This document shows, one piece after another, positions 28,833 through 38,409 of a stretch of 64,000 nucleotides of DNA. Position numbers and translations under genes: made by a program. Under the pieces are notes generated by a model, which was not told the origin of the DNA, did not search any database, and was given only the letters and a program-made list of their open reading frames with translations. Every line of letters begins with the position of its first letter. The stretch's first letter is position 1. Source of the stretch: Burkholderiales bacterium PBB1 (GTDB lineage: Bacteria > Pseudomonadota > Gammaproteobacteria > Burkholderiales > Burkholderiaceae_C); assembly GCA_002255905.1 (NCBI GenBank), contig NKIN01000003.1, forward strand, positions 347,925 through 411,924. Direction: 5' to 3'.

Positions 28833-30146
28833 ATGCCGAACATCGACGACCTCGCTGCGCGTGTCCACGCCGAGCGTTTCGCGCTCGAGCAGATCTGGGG
28901 TGCGGTGCCCCGACCCGTGTTCAGCGGCGGCAACCGGGTCGCGCTGCTGCAGGGCGGCGACGCGCTGTTCCCGGCCATGGTCGAGGCCATCGATGCCGCC
29001 CGCCATGAAGTCTGCGTGGCGACCTACATCTTCCACGATGACCCGGCGGCCGACCGGGTGGCTGCTGCGCTGATCCGGGCGGCGCAGCGCGGCATCCGGG
29101 TCAAGGTGGTGATCGACGGCTTTGGCACGCTGGGCGGTGCCAGCGCGCTGCAGCGGCGCCTCTGCGAGGGCGGGGTGCAGGTTGCGGTGTACCGGCCGAT
29201 CGATCGCTGGTGGAACTGGTTGCAGCCAGGACAACTGCGGCGCCTGCACTTGAAGCTGTGCGTGGTCGACGCCGAGATCGGCTTCGTGGGCGGCATCAAC
29301 CTGATGGACGACCGCTACGACCTGCACCACGGCTGGAGCGATGCGCCTCGGCTGGATTTCGCGGTGCAGGCGAGCGGCCCCATCACCGGGCCGATCCATC
29401 AGGCGGCGATCGCGGTGTGGTCGCGTGCGCACCTGGGCCGCACCTTCAAGGACGAGGCCCTGGCCCTCGTGCGCGGCGCGGAGCCGCTGGCCCGGGTTCG
29501 GCGCCTGATCAAGCGCATGCGGCTGTATGGCCAACGCAGCATGCAGGCGACGCCGGGCGATCTGGAGCCGATGCACGCGGCCTTCGTGCTGCGAGACAAC
29601 GTGCGGCAGCGCCGCACCATCGAGCGCGCGTACATCGATGCGATCCGCACAGCGCGCACGCGGGTCGATCTGATTTCGCCGTACTTCTACCCGGGCCGCT
29701 TGTTCCGTCGTGCCTTGCGCCAGGCGGCCCGGCGGGGCGTGCGCGTGAGGTTGCTGCTGCAAGGCAAGCTCGACTACCGCATCGCTGGCCTCGCGGCGCG
29801 CGCGCTTTACGACGAATTGCTCGGACACGGCGTGCACATCTACGAGTACACCCCCGCGTACCTGCACGCCAAGATCGCCGTCATCGATGACGACTGGGCC
29901 ACCGTGGGCAGCTCGAACATCGATCCGCTGTCGCTGCTGCTGAACCTGGAAGCGAATGTCATCGTGCGCGATGCGTCGTTCAACGCCGAGTTGTCCGCGC
30001 AGTTCGACGCGGCGGTTGCGGTGTCGGAGGAAATCGATCCGACACGGAAGTACCGCCCCGGCATGCTCGGTGCGCTGCGCCGCGGTGTGGTGGCCTGGGT
30101 GTCGTACGTGTATTTGCGGGTCGCGGGAGCCACCGGGCGCTACTGA
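28833..30146 (+). CDS. clsB: Cardiolipin synthase B (phospholipase D superfamily)
   Basis: A 437-residue PLD-fold enzyme at the inner membrane that joins phosphatidylglycerol to another phospholipid to make cardiolipin. Two HKD motifs are visible: HLKLCVVDAEIGFVGGINL and HAKIAVIDDDWATVGSSNID. Other segments include NRVALLQGGDALFPAMVEAI and RVDLISPYFYPGRLFRRAL. No N-terminal membrane helices, as expected for ClsB. The gene is followed by a repeated intergenic element. Confidence 0.92.
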   Translation: MPNIDDLAARVHAERFALEQIWGAVPRPVFSGGNRVALLQGGDALFPAMVEAIDAARHEVCVATYIFHDDPAADRVAAALIRAAQRGIRVKVVIDGFGTLGGASALQRRLCEGGVQVAVYRPIDRWWNWLQPGQLRRLHLKLCVVDAEIGFVGGINLMDDRYDLHHGWSDAPRLDFAVQASGPITGPIHQAAIAVWSRAHLGRTFKDEALALVRGAEPLARVRRLIKRMRLYGQRSMQATPGDLEPMHAAFVLRDNVRQRRTIERAYIDAIRTARTRVDLISPYFYPGRLFRRALRQAARRGVRVRLLLQGKLDYRIAGLAARALYDELLGHGVHIYEYTPAYLHAKIAVIDDDWATVGSSNIDPLSLLLNLEANVIVRDASFNAELSAQFDAAVAVSEEIDPTRKYRPGMLGALRRGVVAWVSYVYLRVAGATGRY

Positions 30147-30152
30147 TGACAG

Positions 30153-30245
30153 CCCCCCAGTCGCTGTGCTCCTGCCCCCGAGGGACGTCGTCCGCCTTGG
30201 GACGGCCCGGCGGCGGACAGGCCCCTCAGTCGCTGCGCTCCTGCC
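30153..30245. repeat. Intergenic repeat element with direct repeats and hairpin, Burkholderiales type
   Basis: A 24-base direct repeat of the form CCCCYCAGTCGCTGYGCTCC occurs at about 30153-30176 and 30221-30245. Between them GTCCGCC at 30190-30196 pairs with GGCGGAC at 30212-30218 to make a GC-rich hairpin. Sequences of this kind recur between genes in many Burkholderiales genomes in my recollection; a second copy is not seen in this window. It separates clsB from the exonuclease gene and may act as terminator or simply be a REP-like repeat. Confidence 0.7.
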
Positions 30246-30252
30246 TTGCACG

Positions 30253-31353
30253 ATGACATCCGGCGACCTGATCATCGAACGCCCGGCGGGCCTCTATTGC
30301 CCACCGGGTGATTTCTACATTGACCCGTGGCGGCCGGTCGATCGGGCGGTGATCACCCACGCGCACGCCGATCACGCACGCACGGGGCACGCGCACTACC
30401 TGGCTTCCGAGCGATCAGCCGGGGTTCTGCGCTCGCGGCTGGGGCCGATCGACCTGCAGACGGTGGCCTACGGCGCCGTGATCGAGCACCATGGCGTCCG
30501 GGTGAGCTTGCACCCGGCCGGGCATGTGCTGGGTTCGGCACAGGTGCGCATCGAACACGGCGGGCGCGTGTGGGTGGCCTCTGGCGACTACTTCGCAAGC
30601 GGTGCGCCCGACGACCACAACCTGACCTGCGACGCGTTCGAGCCGGTGCGCTGCCACTGCTTCATCACCGAGAGCACCTTTGGCCTGCCGGTCTACCGCT
30701 GGCGTCCGCAGCAGGAGCTCTACGCCGACATCAATGCCTGGTGGAGCGCCAATGCCGACGCGGGCCGCGCGAGCCTGCTGATGGGCTACAGCTTCGGCAA
30801 GGCGCAGCGGCTGCTGGCAGGGCTGGATGAGCGCATCGGACCCATCGTCGTGCACGCGGCGGTCGAGCCGCTGAACCGCGCCTACCGCGCCGAGGGTGTG
30901 CGGCTGCCGGCCACGCAATTGATCAGCGAGGTGAGCGACAAGGCGAGCCTGCGGCGCGCGATTGCGATCGGCCCGCCATCGGTGCAGGGCAGTAGCTGGG
31001 CGCGCGCTTTCACCGTCGACGGCGTCGAGGCCAGCGATGCATTTGCCAGCGGCTGGATGCAGTTGCGTGGCGCACGACGCCGCCACGCCGTCGATCGCGG
31101 CTTCGTGATGAGCGACCACGCCGACTGGCCCGGCCTGCAGCGTGCGATCGCTGCGACCGGCGCCGAGCGTGTCATCGTGACGCATGGCTACGAGGCGGTG
31201 ATGGTGCGTTGGCTGGAGCAGCAGGGGCTGCAGGCCGGGTCGTTCCAGACCGAGTTCGGTCGCGAGGACGGCGGCGAGGCACCGTCATCGCCTGCCGACG
31301 CCGTGCGCGAGCCGGACTCGCCCGTTGCGGATCCCGCCGGGGAGTCGCGTTGA
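30253..31353 (+). CDS. Ligase-associated DNA exonuclease of the metallo-beta-lactamase fold
   Basis: A 366-residue metal-dependent nuclease of the MBL/beta-CASP-like group that is usually encoded next to an ATP-dependent DNA ligase. The zinc motif is THAHADHARTGH; HPAGHVLGSAQ and VASGDYFASG carry further metal ligands; SDHADWPGL and IVTHGYEAVMVRWL close the fold. N-terminal GDLIIERPAGLYCPPGDFYI is typical of the family. Start ATG 30253 lies just after the repeat. The stop overlaps the TTG start of the ligase (TTGA at 31350-31353). Presumed DNA repair role. Confidence 0.88.
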   Translation: MTSGDLIIERPAGLYCPPGDFYIDPWRPVDRAVITHAHADHARTGHAHYLASERSAGVLRSRLGPIDLQTVAYGAVIEHHGVRVSLHPAGHVLGSAQVRIEHGGRVWVASGDYFASGAPDDHNLTCDAFEPVRCHCFITESTFGLPVYRWRPQQELYADINAWWSANADAGRASLLMGYSFGKAQRLLAGLDERIGPIVVHAAVEPLNRAYRAEGVRLPATQLISEVSDKASLRRAIAIGPPSVQGSSWARAFTVDGVEASDAFASGWMQLRGARRRHAVDRGFVMSDHADWPGLQRAIAATGAERVIVTHGYEAVMVRWLEQQGLQAGSFQTEFGREDGGEAPSSPADAVREPDSPVADPAGESR

Positions 31354-33095
31354 GGCGATTTGCCGCGCTGTACGCGGAGCTCGACGCCACCACGGCCACG
31401 ACCGCCAAGGTCGATGCGCTCAAGCGCTACTTCGCCAGCGCCGACCCCGCTGATGCGGCCTGGGCGGTGTATTTCCTGGCCGGTGGCAAGCCGCGCCAGG
31501 GGGTGCCCACCGGCGTGTTGCGGGCCTTGGCCTGCGCGCGTGCCGGCATCGATGACTGGCTGTTCGAGGAGTGCTACCAGGCGGTGGGCGATCTGGCCGA
31601 GACGATCGCCCATGTGTTGCCATCGGCTGCCACGCGCAGCGACGTCGGCCTGGCGGTCTGGATCGAGCAGCGCCTCTTGCCGCTGCGTGACGAGCCGCCC
31701 GAGATCCAGGCCACGCGCATCTCGCAGTATTGGGACGAGCTCGACGCCCACGAGCGATTTCTGCTCACCAAGCTGATCGGCGGCGGCTTTCGCGTCGGTG
31801 TCAGCAAGCTGCTGGTGCAGCGCGCATTGGCCGAATGGGCGGGGCTCGATGCCAAGGTGATCGCCCAGCGGATGATGGGCGCCACCGACAAGACGGCGCG
31901 GCCCGATGCCGCGAGTTTTGCGCGGCTGGTGTCGCCCGATGCCCAGCCCGGCCGCGATGCGGGTCAGCCGTATCCGTTCTTTCTCGCGCATCCGGTGGAG
32001 GTGCCGCATGCCGGGTTCGACGCCGTGCTGGGCCCGGCGGGCGATTGGCTGGTCGAGTGGAAGTACGACGGCATCCGCGCACAAGTGGTCAAGCGCACCG
32101 GGCAGGTGTGGATCTGGTCGCGCGGCGAAGAACTGGTCACCGAGCGTTTCCCGGAAGTCGTGGCGCTTGCGCAGGCCTGGCCCGATGGCACGGTACTCGA
32201 TGGCGAGATCCTGGTCTGGTCTGCTGGCAGCGAACGGCCGGCACCGTTCAGCCTGTTGCAGCAGCGGATCGGCCGCAGGAACCTCACGAAGAGGATCCTG
32301 GCTGACGCGCCGGTGACCTTTCTCGCCTACGACCTGCTGGAGCAGGGCGGCATCGATCGGCGCGAGAGCGCACAGCACCTGCGCCGCACGATGCTGGACG
32401 CGCTGGCGGCCGCGGTGCCGCAGCTGAGCGTCTCGCCGCTGCTGCGCGGCAGCTGGCCCGAGTTGGCCGCGCTGCGCGCGCAGTCGCGTGGCCGCGGCGT
32501 CGAGGGCCTGATGCTCAAGCACCGCGATGCCGCCTACGGCAGCGGGCGACGCAAGCAGACGGATGCGGCGACCGGGGCGACCACGCTCGCGTGGTGGAAA
32601 TGGAAGATCGAGCCCCTGACCGCCGATGCGGTGCTGATCTACGCACAGGCGGGTCATGGCCGGCGTGCCAGCGTCTACACCGACTACACCTTCGCCGTCT
32701 GGAGTCGCACGCCGCGCGATGCGGCCGAAGCGCAGGCGGTGGTGGAGGCCATCGCCGCACGCCAACCCGCGGAGCCTGAAGGCTTGCAGCTCGTTGCCTT
32801 CGCCAAGGCGTATGGTGGCCTGAGCGATGCGGAATTCAAGGCGGTCGACCGCGTGATCCGGCAGACCACGCTGGAGAAATTCGGGCCGGTGCGCAGCGTT
32901 CGGCCGACGCTGGTGTTCGAGCTGGGCTTCGAGGGTCTGAGCCGAAGCACCCGCCACAAGAGCGGCATTGCCGTGCGGTTTCCCAGAATGCTGAGAATCC
33001 GTCATGACAAGCCGCTGCACGAAGTCGACACACTGGCAACGCTGGAGGCGCTGATGCAACCTGGAGACACTGCCGATGAGCACGATGAACTTTGA
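31350..33095 (+). CDS. ATP-dependent DNA ligase (ligase-associated DNA damage response type)
   Basis: A 581-residue ATP-dependent ligase of the standalone proteobacterial repair class. N-terminal DNA-binding domain (1-200, with FLLTKLIGGGFRVGVSKLLV), adenylation domain with motif I EWKYDGIRAQ (Lys nucleophile), LDGEILVW, EGLMLKHRDAAYG and WWKWK (motif V), then an OB domain with PTLVFELGFEGL and SGIAVRFPRMLR. Starts at TTG in a TTGA overlap with the exonuclease, and its 3' end overlaps gor by 20 bases. The DEXH helicase expected as partner lies 7 kb away. Confidence 0.92.
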   Translation: MRRFAALYAELDATTATTAKVDALKRYFASADPADAAWAVYFLAGGKPRQGVPTGVLRALACARAGIDDWLFEECYQAVGDLAETIAHVLPSAATRSDVGLAVWIEQRLLPLRDEPPEIQATRISQYWDELDAHERFLLTKLIGGGFRVGVSKLLVQRALAEWAGLDAKVIAQRMMGATDKTARPDAASFARLVSPDAQPGRDAGQPYPFFLAHPVEVPHAGFDAVLGPAGDWLVEWKYDGIRAQVVKRTGQVWIWSRGEELVTERFPEVVALAQAWPDGTVLDGEILVWSAGSERPAPFSLLQQRIGRRNLTKRILADAPVTFLAYDLLEQGGIDRRESAQHLRRTMLDALAAAVPQLSVSPLLRGSWPELAALRAQSRGRGVEGLMLKHRDAAYGSGRRKQTDAATGATTLAWWKWKIEPLTADAVLIYAQAGHGRRASVYTDYTFAVWSRTPRDAAEAQAVVEAIAARQPAEPEGLQLVAFAKAYGGLSDAEFKAVDRVIRQTTLEKFGPVRSVRPTLVFELGFEGLSRSTRHKSGIAVRFPRMLRIRHDKPLHEVDTLATLEALMQPGDTADEHDEL

Positions 33096-34476
33096 CTGCG
33101 ACCTGCTGGTGATCGGTGCCGGCAGCGGCGGTGTGCGGGCCGGGCGCTTCGCGGCACAGCGCGGCGCCCGGGTGATCGTGGTCGAAGGCGGCGCGCTGGG
33201 CGGCACCTGCGTCAACGTCGGTTGCATCCCGAAGAAGCTCTACAGCTACGCGGCGCACTACGCCGAGGCGTTCGAGCAGTCGCAGGGTTTTGGCTGGGAA
33301 GCGGTCGAGCCGCACTTCGACTGGAGCGTGCTGAAGGCACGCCGTGCTGCCGAGATCGGCCGACTCAACGGCATCTACGACGGCCTGTTGAAAGCGGCGG
33401 GGGCGACGCTGGTGCGCGGCTGGGCCCGAGTGATCGATCCGCACACGGTTGCCGTTCGGCCTGTGCCGGGCGGCGCGGACTCAGCGGTGCAGCACTACAG
33501 GGCACGTCACATCCTGCTGGCCACAGGCGGCCAGCCGCAGAAGGTCGATGGGCCGGGGGCCGAGTGGGCGCTGACGTCCGACGACATGTTCGACATCGAT
33601 CCGTTCCCACGCCGCCTGGTGGTGATCGGTGGGGGCTACATCGCCTGCGAATTCGCATCGATCTTCAACGGCCTGGGCGCGCAGGTGACGCTGGTGCATC
33701 GCGGGCCCCGGCTGCTGCGCGGCTTCGACCACGAAGTGGCCGACTTCGTCACTGCCGAGATGCGCAAGAAGGGCGTCACGGTGCATTTGCAATGCACCGT
33801 TGCCGAGGCACAGCGACAGGGTGACACGCAGAGGCTGCGCTTGAAGCAGGCGGCTGCAGAAGATGCCGTGATCGAAGCCGATGCGGTGCTGCACGCCACC
33901 GGCCGCATCCCGCGCACCCGCGGTCTGGGCCTGGAGGCGATCGGCATCACGCTGAATGCCAACGGCACGGTGCCTGTCGATGCGCATTTCCAGACGGCCG
34001 TGCCCTCGGTGCATGCGATTGGCGATCTGGTGGGGCACATGGCGCTGACACCGGTGGCACTCGGCGAGGCGATGGTGCTGGTCGATCGGCTGTTCGGCGA
34101 CGGAACCCGCCCTCCGATCGACTATGCGATGGTGCCTACCGCGGTGTTCACCCATCCCAATATCGGCACCGTCGGCCTCAGCGAGGAAGCGGCCCGTGAG
34201 CGCGGGCCGGTGCGCATCTACCGCAGCGACTTCAAGCCACTGCAGCACACCTTGAGCGGCAGCACCGAACGCACGTTGATGAAGATCGTGGTCGATGACG
34301 CCAGTGACCGTGTGCTCGGCATGCACATGGTGGGTGCAGACGCCGGGGAGGTGGTCCAGGGCTTCGCTGTGGCGCTGCAAGCCGGGTTGACCAAGGCTCA
34401 GCTCGACCGCACCGTCGGCATCCACCCGACGGCGGCCGAAGAGTTCGTCACGATGCGCGAGGTGACTCGGCGGTGA
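33076..34476 (+). CDS. gor: Glutathione-disulfide reductase
   Basis: Cytosolic FAD enzyme reducing oxidised glutathione with NADPH. The 466-residue protein begins with the FAD site VIGAGSGGVRAGRFAAQ, the redox pair GGTCVNVGCIPKK, the NADPH site VVIGGGYIACEFASI, and at the C terminus HPTAAEEFVTM with the catalytic His-Glu. Note the NADPH site reads GGGYIACE where many enzymes have GGGYIAVE. It overlaps the ligase gene by 20 bases, so it is probably transcribed with it though functionally unrelated. Confidence 0.93.
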   Translation: MSTMNFDCDLLVIGAGSGGVRAGRFAAQRGARVIVVEGGALGGTCVNVGCIPKKLYSYAAHYAEAFEQSQGFGWEAVEPHFDWSVLKARRAAEIGRLNGIYDGLLKAAGATLVRGWARVIDPHTVAVRPVPGGADSAVQHYRARHILLATGGQPQKVDGPGAEWALTSDDMFDIDPFPRRLVVIGGGYIACEFASIFNGLGAQVTLVHRGPRLLRGFDHEVADFVTAEMRKKGVTVHLQCTVAEAQRQGDTQRLRLKQAAAEDAVIEADAVLHATGRIPRTRGLGLEAIGITLNANGTVPVDAHFQTAVPSVHAIGDLVGHMALTPVALGEAMVLVDRLFGDGTRPPIDYAMVPTAVFTHPNIGTVGLSEEAARERGPVRIYRSDFKPLQHTLSGSTERTLMKIVVDDASDRVLGMHMVGADAGEVVQGFAVALQAGLTKAQLDRTVGIHPTAAEEFVTMREVTRR

Positions 34477-34479
34477 AAT

Positions 34480-34500
34480 GCCGCGGCACTGAGCCGCGGC
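34480..34500. terminator. GC-rich hairpin between convergent gor and the next minus-strand gene
   Basis: GCCGCGGC at 34480-34487 pairs with GCCGCGGC at 34493-34500 across a five-base loop, just behind the gor stop. No T-run follows on either strand, so it is at best a weak or Rho-assisted bidirectional stop. Confidence 0.4.
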
Positions 34501-34507
34501 GCCGCGA

Positions 34508-35017
34508 TCAACGCAGGGTGTAGCCTCGGGCGTCCATGCAGGCCTCGGTCGCGCGGTTGAACACGCTGCTGTCGGCCATCGCGCTGGGCTGGGTGGTTGC
34601 CCAGCGGTTGCAGTCCTGGCGGTCGGCTTCGATCTGCTGTGCGTTCTGGCCGTTGCGCGGGTAGATGACGGGCTCGGGCGGCGCTTTGGCCACCGGCTCC
34701 TGGCGAGGCACCTCGCGGTACACGGGGGCGGGCACCTCGCGGTACACCACCGACGGCGGATCCACGTACACATAACCCGGCGGGTAGGCCGGAACGATCA
34801 CGCTGGAGTAGACCGGCGGGCCGTAGGTGTAGCGGGAGCCGGCCAACCAGCCCAGTCCCACACCCAATCCCAGCCCGATCCCTACCGCGCCCCAGCCGGG
34901 CCCGTAGCCCCCTCGGTAGCCGCCTCGCCCGTACGCCTGGGCGTCGGCTGGCGCCAGAGTCACCGCCAATACGACCGCCGCCAAAGCCGCGGCGCAGCCA
35001 TGTGTCAAGGTCTTCAT
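34508..35017 (-). CDS. Exported Gly/Tyr/Pro-rich protein of unknown function
   Basis: A 169-residue secreted protein. Signal peptide MKTLTHGCAAALAAVVLAVT ending ADAQA; then a Gly/Tyr-rich stretch, a hydrophobic glycine-patterned segment (GAVGIGLGLGVGLGWLAG) and a Pro/Tyr/Val-rich region (PPVYSSVIVPAYPPGYVY). The last 50 residues (QQIEADRQDCNRWATTQP, ATEACMDARGYTLR) resemble the C-terminal Cys-containing domain of glycine-zipper periplasmic or outer-membrane proteins. AGGAA stands at a good distance from ATG 35017. Role unknown; envelope association is inferred. Confidence 0.75.
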   Translation of the reverse strand: MKTLTHGCAAALAAVVLAVTLAPADAQAYGRGGYRGGYGPGWGAVGIGLGLGVGLGWLAGSRYTYGPPVYSSVIVPAYPPGYVYVDPPSVVYREVPAPVYREVPRQEPVAKAPPEPVIYPRNGQNAQQIEADRQDCNRWATTQPSAMADSSVFNRATEACMDARGYTLR

Positions 35018-35061
35018 GGTCGTTTCCTTCGCTCGATGGACAACATTCCCCTCAAGCATAG

Positions 35062-36201
<1,140 letters not shown>

Positions 36202-36223
36202 GCCTGGGGCGCGTGCCCTGGAC

Positions 36224-36592
36224 TCAAAGTGAATCGCTGTAAGCCGCCGAAACCAGCCTGCCCGTGGGCCCCACGCGCAGGTCGCATCCCCGCTTGCTCG
36301 GTACCTGTGGCGCCAGTGGCGGCACCTTCATCAGCAGGCGCCCTTCCCCTGCGGGGATCACGTCATAGCCGCGCGCTGCGGCCTGTGATTGAGCCAGTGC
36401 CACCGGCGTGTCGACCACCAGCTCGGCACAGAAATGCTCCAGATCGCGCGATGCGGCGTAGTACGGAACAAAGCCGATGGCCACGCCGGCCAGCATCAGC
36501 AGGGCCATGCCACCGAACACCCAGAGGCGGATCGACCTGCGCTGTGCAACGGTGAGTCCGAAGGGCTGGCGAGGAGGCTGGGTCGAGGGCAC
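36224..36592 (-). CDS. Hypothetical single-pass membrane protein
   Basis: A 122-residue protein of no family known to me. A basic N terminus (AQRRSIRLWV) leads into one membrane helix (FGGMALLMLAGVAIGFVPYY), placing about 75 residues in the periplasm: two Cys (HFCAELV and KRGCDLRV) that could form a disulfide. Convergent with the deaminase gene, with 22 bases between stops. Confidence 0.6.
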   Translation of the reverse strand: MPSTQPPRQPFGLTVAQRRSIRLWVFGGMALLMLAGVAIGFVPYYAASRDLEHFCAELVVDTPVALAQSQAAARGYDVIPAGEGRLLMKVPPLAPQVPSKRGCDLRVGPTGRLVSAAYSDSL

Positions 36593-36632
36593 CTTGCGGT
36601 CCTCGCCTTGAGTAGGGGAAGGGTGGGAAGTG

Positions 36633-36660
36633 CGGGCTGTTCCCGAACGGGCAGCCCGCC
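36633..36660. terminator. Hairpin downstream of the EthD-like gene
   Basis: GCGGGCTG at 36633-36640 pairs with CAGCCCGC at 36653-36660. It lies 40 bases after the stop of the minus-strand EthD-like gene. No T-run follows on the minus strand. The stem is nearly the same as in the alcohol dehydrogenase terminator at 38.37 kb. Confidence 0.4.
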
Positions 36661-36700
36661 GTCGACGCGGGAGACCCCGCGACGACGATCAGAGTCCAGG

Positions 36701-37021
36701 TCAGACGACCCGGTGTTCCTCGTTGAACAGCATCACGATCTTCGAACCGTCGAGGAAGTTCGGGATGTCGGCGGCGGTTGCCTGGCCTTCCGGGCTGCCC
36801 CACGAGCGTTGCAGTGCAGCCATGTCAGCGAACTGAAGCAGGGCCACGCCGTCGTAGGCTGGCGAGCCGTTGGCAGGCGCCACGCCACCGTGGTACTGAA
36901 CGTACTTGATGACTTCAGGCATCTTCCCACCGATAGGCGCGTGCACGTTCTTCCAGTAGGCGCTGAATTGTTCGAAGCTCATGTCTGCGCGGCGGGTGAG
37001 TAGAACCAACTGAGTGACCAT
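36701..37021 (-). CDS. EthD-family dimeric alpha+beta barrel protein
   Basis: A 106-residue EthD-like protein. MVTQLVLLTRRADMSFEQFS, then YWKNVHAPIGGKMPEVIKYV and YDGVALLQFADMAAL match the fold of small ferredoxin-like dimers that assist degradation enzymes or act as small oxygenase/cyclase accessory proteins. Function of this one is unknown. ATG 37021 is preferred over 37033 because GGAG lies eight bases before it. It is divergent from the alcohol dehydrogenase. Confidence 0.75.
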   Translation of the reverse strand: MVTQLVLLTRRADMSFEQFSAYWKNVHAPIGGKMPEVIKYVQYHGGVAPANGSPAYDGVALLQFADMAALQRSWGSPEGQATAADIPNFLDGSKIVMLFNEEHRVV

Positions 37022-37189
37022 CCGTATCTCCAAGGTTTAGATGAAAAGAGGGTCGCGACCGTACCACACCGGGCGCCTCGGCGGCAAGAGGATTCGTGCT
37101 GTCCAACCAGCCTGCCGATGCCGTTGGAGGGGGCGTCCATGGCTCACGCAAGACGCGGCGTGGGTGGCGACGTGATCGCTATCCCTCGG

Positions 37190-37218
37190 TTGCATCGGCC
37201 TGACGCGGACAGTACACT
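37190..37218 (+). promoter_or_regulatory. Sigma-70-type promoter of the alcohol dehydrogenase gene
   Basis: TTGCAT at 37190-37195 and TACACT at 37213-37218 are separated by exactly 17 bases, and the predicted transcript starts about 28 bases before the ATG at 37254. This is the best-formed promoter on the plus strand of the window. Confidence 0.6.
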
Positions 37219-37253
37219 GCCGACCTCTCAAAAGCCCCCGCGAGGATCCATTC

Positions 37254-38297
37254 ATGAAAGCTGCGGTACTGCATCAGTACAACGAGACGCTCACTGGCGA
37301 CTCCTTCGTGAACTACGAAGACGTGCCCGACCCGAAGATTGAAAGCCCCACTGACGTCATCGTGCGCATCGGCGGCGCTGGCGTGTGCCGCACCGACCTG
37401 CACGTGGTCGAAGGCATCTGGCGCAGCAAGGTCGACATCAAGCTGCCTTACATCATGGGTCACGAGAATGCAGGCTGGGTCGAGGCCGTGGGTTCTGCCG
37501 TGACCGGCGTGAAGGTCGGCGATGCGGTCATCTGCCACCCGCTCGTGACCAGCGGTCACTGCCTGGCTTGCCGTCGCGGCGCCGACATGCAGGCCGAGGA
37601 AAGCAGCTTCCCTGGCATCAACGCCAACGGCGGCTACGCTGAATACCTGCGCACGGGTCAACGCTCGCTGATCAAGCTGCCGAAGACGCTCGCACCGAAG
37701 GACGTCGCGCCGTACACCGACGCCGGTCTGACCGCCTACCGCGCTGCCAAGAAGGCCTCGCGTCACCTGCTGCCCGGCGAGTACGCCGTGGTGATCGGCG
37801 CCGGCGGCTTGGGCCACATCGGTATCCAGGTGCTGGCTGCGCTGTGCGCCGCTGAGATCATCGTCGTCGACCGTGGCGACATGGCGCTGCAACTGGCCAA
37901 GGAATGCGGTGCTCACCATCTGGTCAAGGCCGATGGCACCGAAGTCGACCAAGTGTTGGCGCTGACGGGCGGCAAGGGTGCCCAGGCCGTGATCGACTTC
38001 GTCGGTGAAGGCGATGCCATTGCCAAGGGTCTGGCCATGACCAGCACCGCCGGCAACTACTACATCGTCGGCTACGGCGGCAAGATCGACATTCCTGCCC
38101 TCGACCTGATCACCACCGAAAAGAACATCGTCGGTTGCCTGGTCGGTACCTACCCGGAACTGGTCGAACTGATGGCCCTGGCCGATCGCGGTCTGGTGCA
38201 CCTCGCCACCCGCGAGTACAAGCTCAAGGACGCCAACCAGGCGCTCCTCGATCTGCACCACGGCAAGATCAAGGGCCGCGCGGTTCTGATCCCCTGA
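37254..38297 (+). CDS. Zinc-type NAD(P)-dependent alcohol dehydrogenase (MDR), structural zinc site incomplete
   Basis: A 347-residue medium-chain dehydrogenase. Catalytic zinc residues are Cys45 (GAGVCRTDLH) and the His70-Glu71 pair (MGHENAG); the cofactor site is VVIGAGGLGHIGIQVLA, with Asp of VVDRGD suggesting NAD. The structural-zinc loop keeps Cys103 and Cys106 (GHCLACRRGADM) but has Gly109 and Ser117 where the third and fourth Cys should be, so that zinc is probably lost. Its own promoter, a clean terminator and codon choice rich in ctg/ggc suggest high expression. Substrate not readable. Confidence 0.88.
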   Translation: MKAAVLHQYNETLTGDSFVNYEDVPDPKIESPTDVIVRIGGAGVCRTDLHVVEGIWRSKVDIKLPYIMGHENAGWVEAVGSAVTGVKVGDAVICHPLVTSGHCLACRRGADMQAEESSFPGINANGGYAEYLRTGQRSLIKLPKTLAPKDVAPYTDAGLTAYRAAKKASRHLLPGEYAVVIGAGGLGHIGIQVLAALCAAEIIVVDRGDMALQLAKECGAHHLVKADGTEVDQVLALTGGKGAQAVIDFVGEGDAIAKGLAMTSTAGNYYIVGYGGKIDIPALDLITTEKNIVGCLVGTYPELVELMALADRGLVHLATREYKLKDANQALLDLHHGKIKGRAVLIP

Positions 38298-38369
38298 TCC
38301 ACCGACCACAGCCGTGAGGCAGTGCAGCGCCGCCGGCCGGCGCTGCGCAGCAACCGGACCGTGAAACAG

Positions 38370-38400
38370 CGGGCTGCTCCATCCGGACAGCCCGTTTTTT
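38370..38400 (+). terminator. Rho-independent terminator after the alcohol dehydrogenase gene
   Basis: CGGGCTG at 38370-38376 pairs with CAGCCCG at 38388-38394 around an 11-base loop and is followed by six T (38395-38400). It lies 73 bases after the stop of the dehydrogenase and in front of convergent ompW. Confidence 0.85.
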
Positions 38401-38409
38401 CATGGGCGA

